DNA of 10,251 bases from NCBI GenBank assembly GCA_964565865.1, contig CAZMGM010000054.1, forward strand, positions 1-10,251. Reading direction: 5' to 3'. Below are positions 1 through 6,058 of this stretch, piece by piece. The translations under genes were made by a program, and so were the position numbers. This DNA comes from CBDAPI01 sp964565865. GTDB taxonomy: Bacteria; Acidobacteriota; UBA6911; RPQK01; CBDAPI01. The notes beneath the pieces were generated by a model, which saw only the letters and a program-made list of their open reading frames with translations, made no database searches and was not told the origin of the DNA. The stretch's first letter is position 1; the number at the start of each line of letters is the position of its first letter.

Positions 1-178
1 ATCTGAGTAGGTGATAGAAAAATTACCGGAGAGGCCAGAGTATTGTGAAAACAAGGGATGTGTGGGTTTCTGGTAGCTGGATAAGAAGTTGATCGTCCCG
101 TTTGTGCAACAATTTGGCGGGATCAATCGTAGATTCTCGGTGATTGACATGTCTCGGCCCTGACGCTTAAACTTTGCC
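1..178. other. Upstream non-coding stretch
   Basis: No open reading frame with recognisable protein character is visible on either strand. The only structured signal is a promoter-like pair of hexamers at its right end, listed separately. The stretch may be the intergenic region after a gene lying off the left edge. Confidence 0.5.
144..173 (+). promoter_or_regulatory. Candidate sigma70 promoter of the PQQ dehydrogenase operon
   Basis: A perfect -35 hexamer TTGACA (144-149) is followed after 18 bases by TAAACT (168-173), which matches 4 of 6 positions of TATAAT. Transcription would begin near 180, essentially at the start codon, and no Shine-Dalgarno sequence precedes that codon. If the promoter is real, the message would be leaderless or nearly so. 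This was read by eye, without experimental support. Confidence 0.45.
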
Positions 179-1867
179 GTGATGAAGGATTCAGTCTTTC
201 CTCTGATCGACTCTCAGCCATCCTTCCTTCCTCCGATTCTCTGCCTCTTACTGGGTACGACTCTCTTGCTGGGCCAGGATGGAAGTACAGGTCAGGACTG
301 GCCCCATTACGGAGGCTCCTATCAGTTTTGGCGTTATAGTGAATTGGACCAGATCAAACGAGCCAACATCAAAAAGCTGGCTCCTGTCTGGGCATTTCAA
401 ACCGGTAAGGAAGACGGGGGACTGCAGGCGACCCCGATCGTGATCGACGGGATCATGTACCTATCGTCTTCCTGGAATCGTGTCTTCGCCATTAACGCAG
501 CGACAGGCCGGGAAATCTGGCACTACTATTACGAGAATCCACGCCAGATTGGGGTCATCTACAGCCCCTATAACCGTGGCGTGGCGGTCTCCCGTGGCCG
601 TGTTTTCATGGGAACCCTGGACAACCATGTGGTCGCCCTTGACCAGAAGACAGGTCGTGAGCTGTGGAAGGTCAACGTTGAGGACGTACGTCAGTGTGGG
701 TGCAACATCACCGGTGCACCGCTGGTCGTGCGGGATAAGGTCATCGTCGGTGTCACGGGAGGAGATTCAGCCCATCGCGGCTACTTGAGTGCCTTCGATG
801 CAATGACGGGACGAATGGTCTGGCGTTTCTACACCATCCCTGGACCTGGTGAGAAGGGGCACGAAACCTGGGAGGGAGACAGTTGGAAGTATGGGGGTGG
901 AGCCACCTGGATGACGGGCTCCTATGATCCCGACCTCGACCTGGTCTATTGGGGAGTAGGCAATCCAGCAGCCGATTTCTATGGCGGCGCACGCCGGGGG
1001 GATAACCTGTACACGGACTGTGTGGTGGCTTTGAATCCGGACACCGGAGAACTCAAGTGGTACTTTCAGCAAGTGCCCCATGATGTGTGGGATTTTGATG
1101 CTGCCTACGAGTCGGTGCTGTTGGATCTGGTAGTGGAGGGCAGGAAGCGGAAGCTTCTGCTCAATACCAACAAAGGAGGCTACACTTTCGTCGTGGACCG
1201 CACCGACGGAAGCTTCGTATCGGCCTGGCCGGTCGCAATCAATATCAACTGGATCACCGGTGTGGACGAGGCTGGCCGGCTGGTCGGCCGCAATGAGCCC
1301 ATAGTCGGTGAACCTACCTTCCTTTGTCCCAGCATCGGAGGTGGAAGACAGTGGAATCAGGGGACATATTCACCCCGCACCGGCTGGTACTACACGACTG
1401 GTATTGAATGGTGCCAGGAGGTGGTCGCCAGAGAAGAGGAACCGGTTGAAGGGCTCAACTTCTTCGGAGGATCCTTCCAGATAAAGCCACCCCCCAAGGG
1501 AGAGCCCTATGGGCATCTGGACGCCTATAATCCGGTGACCGGAGAAAAACACTGGAGTTACCGTTCGAAGTATCCTCTTCTGGCCTCGCTGCTGGCAACT
1601 GCGGGTGACGTTGTCTTTACTGGAGACGCCGAAGGGTATTTCTTTGCCCTGGATGCGAAAACAGGTGACAAGGTCTGGAGTTTTCAAACCGGGTCTGGCC
1701 ACCGTGGTTCGGCCATCAGCTACGCAGTCAATGGAAGGCAGTACATCGCGACGCCTTCCGGCTGGGGATCGGCCGTAGCTGGACTCTTCCCCGCACTCTG
1801 GCCCGAATCGGAAGACTTTCGGGCCGGTTCAACCCTGTTTGTTTTCGCGCTCCCGGAGGAGAAGTGA
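179..1867 (+). CDS. PQQ-dependent alcohol dehydrogenase-like quinoprotein, predicted periplasmic
   Basis: Predicted pyrroloquinoline-quinone enzyme of the eight-bladed propeller alcohol dehydrogenase family, oxidising an alcohol-type substrate in the periplasm. The start is GTG 179 or the adjacent ATG 182; numbering here uses GTG as residue 1. A hydrophobic stretch at about residues 18-32 looks like a signal peptide, although the n-region has only one Lys. W-blade repeats of the TGxxxW type recur through the chain (for example near residues 108, 157 and 210). Family landmarks seen: YNRGVA (131-136), HETWEGDSW, TWMTGSYDP, the metal ligand Asn262 in GNP, and the catalytic Asp305 in HDVWDFD. Asp307, two residues after it, is the extra ligand of lanthanide-dependent members. 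The usual Glu ligand in GGEFGxRGY is Asp196 here (GGDSAHRGY). The vicinal Cys pair normally three residues before the YNRGVA-type motif is replaced by Ile127-Tyr128. The substrate cannot be read from sequence. It overlaps the cytochrome gene downstream. Confidence 0.9.
   Translation: MMKDSVFPLIDSQPSFLPPILCLLLGTTLLLGQDGSTGQDWPHYGGSYQFWRYSELDQIKRANIKKLAPVWAFQTGKEDGGLQATPIVIDGIMYLSSSWNRVFAINAATGREIWHYYYENPRQIGVIYSPYNRGVAVSRGRVFMGTLDNHVVALDQKTGRELWKVNVEDVRQCGCNITGAPLVVRDKVIVGVTGGDSAHRGYLSAFDAMTGRMVWRFYTIPGPGEKGHETWEGDSWKYGGGATWMTGSYDPDLDLVYWGVGNPAADFYGGARRGDNLYTDCVVALNPDTGELKWYFQQVPHDVWDFDAAYESVLLDLVVEGRKRKLLLNTNKGGYTFVVDRTDGSFVSAWPVAININWITGVDEAGRLVGRNEPIVGEPTFLCPSIGGGRQWNQGTYSPRTGWYYTTGIEWCQEVVAREEEPVEGLNFFGGSFQIKPPPKGEPYGHLDAYNPVTGEKHWSYRSKYPLLASLLATAGDVVFTGDAEGYFFALDAKTGDKVWSFQTGSGHRGSAISYAVNGRQYIATPSGWGSAVAGLFPALWPESEDFRAGSTLFVFALPEEK
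1855..1861 (+). promoter_or_regulatory. Ribosome-binding site of the cytochrome gene inside the dehydrogenase 3' end
   Basis: GGAGGAG lies just before GTG 1864, within the last codons of the dehydrogenase. It decides the GTG start and supports translational coupling of the two genes. Confidence 0.7.
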
Positions 1868-2643
1868 TCTGGCTTTCTCTGTTATTACTTCAAGCGGTCG
1901 GCACTCAGGAAGTGCTCGAGCGGGGAGCGGTTGTTTTTGCCCAGAGCTGCGCCACCGGCTATTGTCACGGGGCCGCCGGAGCAGCAGGGAGTGCACCTAC
2001 GCTCAGAGGCCGGAGTCTTGACTTCAATCATGTCTCCAAGGCCATTCGTGACGGTATCCCGCAATCAGCCATGCCAGGCTGGGAGGATCTTCTCTTAGAA
2101 GGGGACCTTTCAGCTGTGATCGCCTATGTCATGAGCCTTGAGCATGCCGACGAGAGTGGTTTCCCGGAAATCCCAATGCCTCCCGGTGTGGGCCCCGCAG
2201 CCTACGTGGATTTTTCCGGACCGGCGCTGGCCAGGCGGGGCCGTGACTTATTCTTTGACGCGACCCGAGGGATACAATGCTCTACTTGCCACTCAGCTGG
2301 TGGAAGGGGTATTGCCGTGGGTCCGGACCTGAGCGGCCCGACTGTTGCGGATCAAGATCGCTTTCTGTCCCTGGTTCGGGCTTCCCACTCCCGGCATGTA
2401 CTTACCGCTACCTTGAAAGACAAATGTATTTTTCCTGCGCTGCAGTTTGAGCAGAACGAGGGTTGGATCAAGCTTTATGACTTGACTTCAGCCCCTCCCG
2501 TTCTGCGAACCTTTGCGGCATCAACCATCGTCTCACTTGTGAACGCTCAGGGTTGGTCCCACAAATCGGTCACCCGGGATTACGAGGCCGAGGAACTCAA
2601 AGCGATTGTCGAATTCCTGAAGTGGCTTGGTTCCCAAGAATAG
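1864..2643 (+). CDS. Diheme cytochrome c, predicted electron acceptor of the quinoprotein
   Basis: A 259-residue exported cytochrome c. The GTG start overlaps the dehydrogenase stop as GTGA and follows a strong Shine-Dalgarno sequence. The N-terminus has a short hydrophobic segment (residues 2-13), a weak signal peptide without basic residues. Domain 1 (about 15-95) contains a CX4CH heme site (Cys29, Cys34, His35) and a likely axial Met70 in MPGW. Domain 2 (about 118-258) has a standard CXXCH (139-143) followed by GPDLSGP, then a beta-rich segment and a terminal helix, like the C-terminal heme domains common in Acidobacteriota and Planctomycetes. No Met occurs after residue 143, so the second heme's distal ligand must be something else; His163, His167 or the His in WSHKS are candidates. 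Context suggests that it takes electrons from the adjacent quinoprotein and passes them to a terminal oxidase chain. Confidence 0.88.
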   Translation: MIWLSLLLLQAVGTQEVLERGAVVFAQSCATGYCHGAAGAAGSAPTLRGRSLDFNHVSKAIRDGIPQSAMPGWEDLLLEGDLSAVIAYVMSLEHADESGFPEIPMPPGVGPAAYVDFSGPALARRGRDLFFDATRGIQCSTCHSAGGRGIAVGPDLSGPTVADQDRFLSLVRASHSRHVLTATLKDKCIFPALQFEQNEGWIKLYDLTSAPPVLRTFAASTIVSLVNAQGWSHKSVTRDYEAEELKAIVEFLKWLGSQE

Positions 2644-2656
2644 CTGACACGGCTGG

Positions 2657-2679
2657 AATGCCACTCTAAGACAGGCATT
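2657..2679 (+). terminator. Weak hairpin after the cytochrome gene, possible terminator
   Basis: AATGCC (2657-2662) and GGCATT (2674-2679) form a perfect 6-bp stem with an 11-base loop, 14 bases after the stop codon. No T-run follows immediately, so it is at best a weak or factor-assisted terminator or an mRNA 3'-end stabiliser. Confidence 0.25.
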
Positions 2680-2820
2680 GTGGGGTCATCGTGCGCTTTT
2701 ATATTCCAGCAGAGTCCTGTTTGCCGCTGGCAGCCCTCCGCAAAACTTCAACGGGCCGGAAAATAGCACAGATTGGCCGGACGGATTCCATCCGCGAGTC
2801 ACCTCAACGCGCGATCGAAG

Positions 2821-2850
2821 TTGAAAACGTAGGTTCTCCCGTCGTAAACT
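2821..2850 (+). promoter_or_regulatory. Candidate promoter of the radical SAM gene
   Basis: TTGAAA (2821-2826) and TAAACT (2845-2850) are separated by 18 bases. This is the same spacing and the same -10 as the candidate promoter at 144-173. It would give a leader of about 90 bases that includes the hairpin at 2903-2921. Confidence 0.4.
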
Positions 2851-2902
2851 CCCCTCTGAGATTCCGAAACGGTCCATGGTGTACAATTTGATACTCCAGG
2901 GC

Positions 2903-2921
2903 TTGGCCTTTCGAAGGCCGA
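2903..2921 (+). promoter_or_regulatory. Leader hairpin before the radical SAM gene
   Basis: GGCCTT (2905-2910) and AAGGCC (2914-2919) pair perfectly around the triloop TCG. A T-G wobble and a T-A pair extend the stem to 8 bp. It ends 28 bases before the TTG start. It could be a 5'-UTR stability or attenuation element, and no cobalamin-riboswitch-like structure was recognised. Confidence 0.4.
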
Positions 2922-2949
2922 TGATCGATATTTTGATGGGAAGCGCATT

Positions 2950-4515
2950 TTGAACATCCTTTTGTACAGTCCGGATAACGGCGTGACCCGTAACTTCATG
3001 CCTCATCTGTGGATGTTTCTGCTCAAATCTCTGACTCCTCCTGAACACGAGGTCTTTCTTATCGACGGTAACGCTCAACCAATGAGCGAGGAGGACCTGG
3101 CAGACTTCATCCGCGAGAACAAGATCGAACTCGTGGGTATCGGCGCCATGACCCGGATGGCCGCCCGGGCCTACCGGGCAGCGGATGCGATGCGCCACGC
3201 CGGGGCCAAGGTCGTGTTTGGCGGACCCCATGTCACGGAAGTCCCAGACGAGCCACTCGGAGGAACCGATGAGCCCCGGCACGCCGACGCCGTCGCCCTG
3301 GGGGAAGCGGATGCAACCTGGCCACGGATCGTTGCCGACGCGGCCCGGGGAGAACTGCGGGAAAAATACGAGCCCGTCGACGCGTCCGGACAGGAAGTCA
3401 AACCGTCCCTCACCGACTACCCGGTTATCCCCTGGGAAGACATCAACCTGGACCAGTTCAACCTGGTCAGTCACATTCCGAAACCGGCGCGATATGTCCT
3501 GAACCGTCTGGGAATGAACTGGAAGAGCCTGCACATAGTACCGATCGAATCTGGAAGGGGATGCCCCTACGGGTGCGATTTTTGTACGGTGACTGGTTTC
3601 TTCGGGGACTCAATCCGGTATAGGACCGACGAGAGCGTCGTCGACGAGCTGCTTCGGCTTAAAGCGCGGGCACGGCGTGACCGTGGCAAATTAGCGGTAT
3701 TCTTCATCGATGATAACTTCGCAATTAATGTCAAGAGGACGAAATCCCTGCTCCGCGAGATGATCGCTAGAGATGCCGTCCTCCCCTGGGTAGCCCAGAT
3801 CAGCGCCAACCTGCTCAAGGACGAAGAACTCCTAGACCTGATCCTGGCCAGCGGTGGGAGGTGGATCTTCATCGGCATGGAGTCGATTGACACCAAAAAC
3901 CTGGCTGGAGTGAACAAGAGCTTTAACAAGCCAGCCGAGTACCAGTCGGTGCTCGATCGCCTGGCGAAGCGTGGGGTTTATGCCATCACGTCGTTCATCT
4001 TCGGTATGGACGGCGATAGTCCGGGTGTCGCCAACAGGACCGTCAAACAGATTGAGACCTGGGCTCCCGGCCTGGCGGTCTACGGCCTGCTGACCCCGTA
4101 TCCGGCCACGCCTCTCTATGATCGACTGGCCGAAGAAGGCCGTCTCACGCGTCCGCAGCATTGGCTGGATTTCCGTCCATTCCGAATGGCCTTCACTCCC
4201 AACGGGATCTCGATGGATCAGGCGGAGAAAGAAGTTCGTCGCGCCTGGCTCCGCTCATACTCTTCCGCCGCGATCACTGCATCGCTGCAGAAGATCCGGC
4301 ATCGACCGTTCCCTGAGCGAGCCGTTATGTTCGCGGCAAAGCTTGCGTTTAGGGGCATCTACTTCCCGCAAATGAAGACCGTCCACTGGATCGCTCTGGT
4401 CGCACGGAACTCGTGGACGATTTGCTCGCTGATTTGGGAAGGCTTCCTCCTGCAATTCCGGCCTTCCCGACGCAGAAGCATGGCAGAGGCCACAAGCAGC
4501 TCTGCAGAGCGTTAG
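2950..4515 (+). CDS. B12-binding-domain radical SAM protein, function unknown
   Basis: A 521-residue protein with the class B radical SAM layout. Residues about 1-150 form a Rossmann-like cobalamin-binding domain (NILLYSPD start, ELVGIGAMT, VVFGGPHVT, ALGEAD) without the DxHxxG motif, as is usual in this class. Residues about 195-420 form the radical SAM barrel, with the 4Fe-4S ligands Cys205, Cys209 and Cys212 in CPYGCDFC, followed by FFIDDNF (251-257) and GMES (309-312). The last 100 residues (FRPFRM onward) resemble the C-terminal region seen in the hopanoid-related radical SAM enzymes, and a hydrophobic or aromatic segment near residues 475-500 could contact membrane. The TTG start is chosen because NILLYSPD is the expected first beta strand and GGGAAG lies six bases upstream. 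The reaction (methylation or another radical rearrangement of a lipid or metabolite) cannot be assigned. It stands alone, with no hopanoid genes in view. Confidence 0.85.
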   Translation: MNILLYSPDNGVTRNFMPHLWMFLLKSLTPPEHEVFLIDGNAQPMSEEDLADFIRENKIELVGIGAMTRMAARAYRAADAMRHAGAKVVFGGPHVTEVPDEPLGGTDEPRHADAVALGEADATWPRIVADAARGELREKYEPVDASGQEVKPSLTDYPVIPWEDINLDQFNLVSHIPKPARYVLNRLGMNWKSLHIVPIESGRGCPYGCDFCTVTGFFGDSIRYRTDESVVDELLRLKARARRDRGKLAVFFIDDNFAINVKRTKSLLREMIARDAVLPWVAQISANLLKDEELLDLILASGGRWIFIGMESIDTKNLAGVNKSFNKPAEYQSVLDRLAKRGVYAITSFIFGMDGDSPGVANRTVKQIETWAPGLAVYGLLTPYPATPLYDRLAEEGRLTRPQHWLDFRPFRMAFTPNGISMDQAEKEVRRAWLRSYSSAAITASLQKIRHRPFPERAVMFAAKLAFRGIYFPQMKTVHWIALVARNSWTICSLIWEGFLLQFRPSRRRSMAEATSSSAER

Positions 4516-4626
4516 CAATCGGCTCAGAGGCACTCCGGGTGTTCTCTGCTGCTTGCTCTCTGCGCGCTTGGGCGCTTCTCGCGACCTCACCCCACAAGCC
4601 CCCTCCACAAAAACGTTATCTTATTC

Positions 4627-4650
4627 ATTCAAGTGAATACCAAGTAAAAT
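4627..4650 (+). promoter_or_regulatory. Dyad and -10 element upstream of glmM
   Basis: The palindrome ATTCA-AG-TGAAT (4627-4638) lies seven bases before TAAAAT (4645-4650), a 5-of-6 match to the -10 consensus. No good -35 is visible. A dyad in the spacer/-35 position is a typical operator place, so this could be an activator- or repressor-controlled promoter for the glmM operon. The AT-rich patch contrasts with the GC-rich surroundings. Confidence 0.4.
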
Positions 4651-4672
4651 AGGAACACAGGACAGCGTGCAA

Positions 4673-4693
4673 CCTGGGGTCCGGTGCCCCAGG
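4673..4693 (+). promoter_or_regulatory. Perfect hairpin in the glmM leader, touching the ribosome-binding region
   Basis: CCTGGGG (4673-4679) pairs perfectly with CCCCAGG (4687-4693) around a 7-base loop. The right arm contains the AGG of an AGGA Shine-Dalgarno-like motif; a second purine-rich motif AGAAGG (4697-4702) sits immediately before the ATG. There is no T-run, so this is not an intrinsic terminator. It could modulate translation of glmM. Confidence 0.5.
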
Positions 4694-4705
4694 AAGAGAA
4701 GGCTC

Positions 4706-6058
4706 ATGGGTGAACTATTTGGGACAGACGGTATTCGCGGTCAGACCAACATCTACCCGATCGTACCGGAAGTCGCTTTGCAACTGGGCAAGGCGATCGC
4801 TTCCGTGTTCGACACCGGTGACGCCAGCCGAGGTTGTGCCCTGATCGGCAAGGACACCAGGCTTTCCGGGGATATGCTGGAAACAGCCCTGACCAGCGGG
4901 CTCATCTCGGCGGGCATGAACGTTTTTCTGGTAGGTCCGGTCCCAACTCCAGCTGTTGCCTATCTCACCCGGTGCATGAACGCAACTGTCGGGGTCATGT
5001 TAACTGCATCCCACAATTCTTTTGACGACAACGGGATCAAGATATTTGACAGCGGAGGTTTCAAGCTCCCTGACCAGGTCGAGGCGAGAATTGAACAATT
5101 GCTGATCGGAGAAACACTGGAAAGCGATCATATCCGAAGTGACCAACTGGGCAAGGCGCGACGTTTTGAGGATGCCTGCGGAAACTATGTCGAGTACGCG
5201 AAAACCACAATCGGTAATCAGAACTTGAGTGGACTGAAGGTTGTCCTTGACTGTGCCAATGGTGCCTCTTACGTGGTTGGTCCAGGGATCTTCAGTGCAC
5301 TGGGCGTCGACGTGGTCGAGACGGCAGTGGAGCCCGATGGCTTCAACATCAATAATGAATGTGGAGCCCTTCATCCGGAAACCATCTCCAGATTGGTGCG
5401 ACGACATGGAGCAGACCTGGGCATTGCCTTCGACGGAGACGCGGACCGCGTTGTTTTTTGCGACTCGGACGGGGAAGTAGTCGATGGGGATCGGATACTG
5501 GCTATGTGCGCCCTGGACTATAAGCGGCGGGATCGCCTGTCCCACGATACCCTGGTCGTAACCATCCTCACTAATCTGGGTCTTCACGAAGCCATGAAGG
5601 CCAACAAGATCCGAGTCGTAACAACGACTGTGGGCGACCGCTATGTCATCGAGAAGATGCGCTCCAACGGCTATAACCTTGGGGGTGAGAAGTCTGGCCA
5701 CATCATATTCATGGATCACGCGACCACGGGCGATGGCATCATCAGTGCTCTCCAGGTTCTGAAGCTTCTGAAGGAAACCGGTAAGCCCTTGAGCGAGCTC
5801 TCCGCCTGCATGGATGAGTACCCGCAGAAGATGGTCAGCCTGAACGTGCGGGAGAAGCGCCCTCTCGGGGAGGTGCCCCGGCTTTCGGAGGCAGCTGACG
5901 AATGCCAGGCTGCTCTGGGTGATCAGGGGCGGATACTAATTCGATATTCTGGAACTGAGAAAAAGATCCGTCTTCTGATAGAAGCTCGAGAAGAAAAGCA
6001 GGTTCAAAAGTGGGCTGAGGATCTGGCCACTGTCATTCGCCAGGAGCTTGGTACATGA
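4706..6058 (+). CDS. glmM: Phosphoglucosamine mutase
   Basis: Converts glucosamine-6-phosphate to glucosamine-1-phosphate in the cytoplasm, on the way to UDP-GlcNAc for peptidoglycan and glycolipids. From ATG 4706 the protein has 450 residues, the usual GlmM length, and begins with the conserved FGTDGIRG (5-12). An in-frame GTG at 4667 would add 13 residues but would place the leader hairpin inside the gene. Four family motifs are intact: the phosphoserine loop TASHN with Ser102 (the same number as in E. coli), the Mg-binding DGDADR (243-248), the sugar loop GGEKSGH (326-332) and the phosphate-binding RYSGTE (413-418). Small deviations: SHNS instead of the common SHNP, and GTEKK instead of GTEPK. 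It overlaps the next gene by ATGA, suggesting an operon. Confidence 0.97.
   Translation: MGELFGTDGIRGQTNIYPIVPEVALQLGKAIASVFDTGDASRGCALIGKDTRLSGDMLETALTSGLISAGMNVFLVGPVPTPAVAYLTRCMNATVGVMLTASHNSFDDNGIKIFDSGGFKLPDQVEARIEQLLIGETLESDHIRSDQLGKARRFEDACGNYVEYAKTTIGNQNLSGLKVVLDCANGASYVVGPGIFSALGVDVVETAVEPDGFNINNECGALHPETISRLVRRHGADLGIAFDGDADRVVFCDSDGEVVDGDRILAMCALDYKRRDRLSHDTLVVTILTNLGLHEAMKANKIRVVTTTVGDRYVIEKMRSNGYNLGGEKSGHIIFMDHATTGDGIISALQVLKLLKETGKPLSELSACMDEYPQKMVSLNVREKRPLGEVPRLSEAADECQAALGDQGRILIRYSGTEKKIRLLIEAREEKQVQKWAEDLATVIRQELGT
6042..6046 (+). promoter_or_regulatory. Ribosome-binding site of the GlmU-like gene inside glmM
   Basis: AGGAG lies 8 bases before ATG 6055, within the last codons of glmM. 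It supports the overlapping ATGA start and translational coupling. Confidence 0.65.

Larger units (their letters stand above)
2644..2949. other. Intergenic region between cytochrome and radical SAM genes
   Basis: 306 bases without a convincing gene; reading frames here are short and look random. It holds a weak hairpin after the cytochrome gene, a promoter-like sequence around 2821-2850, a second -10-like TACAAT at 2882-2887 and a compact hairpin at 2903-2921. These are listed separately where they could be supported. Confidence 0.6.

Noticed and set aside
2882..2887. TACAAT as the -10 of the radical SAM gene
   Set aside because: Good hexamer match, but no -35-like sequence at 16-18 bases upstream. 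The TTGAAA/TAAACT pair was preferred, without excluding this one.
2686..3534. 282-codon open frame on the - strand
   Set aside because: It lies opposite the intergenic region and the first third of the radical SAM gene, has no family character, and the + strand frame is clearly coding.
2950..4515. Naming the radical SAM protein as a specific hopanoid enzyme such as HpnP or HpnR
   Set aside because: The resemblance is architectural only; no hopanoid genes are near and no diagnostic residues could be confirmed by eye.
4673..4693. Intrinsic terminator before glmM
   Set aside because: The stem is strong but no T-run follows; a purine-rich ribosome-binding region does.
4667..4705. GTG 4667 as the glmM start
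   Set aside because: It would add 13 residues with no counterpart in the family and would put the leader hairpin inside the gene. ATG 4706 gives the standard N-terminus and places the catalytic Ser at residue 102.
5000..5719. 239-codon open frame on the - strand
   Set aside because: It is antisense to the core of glmM, whose motifs fix the coding strand; the reverse frame shows no domain.
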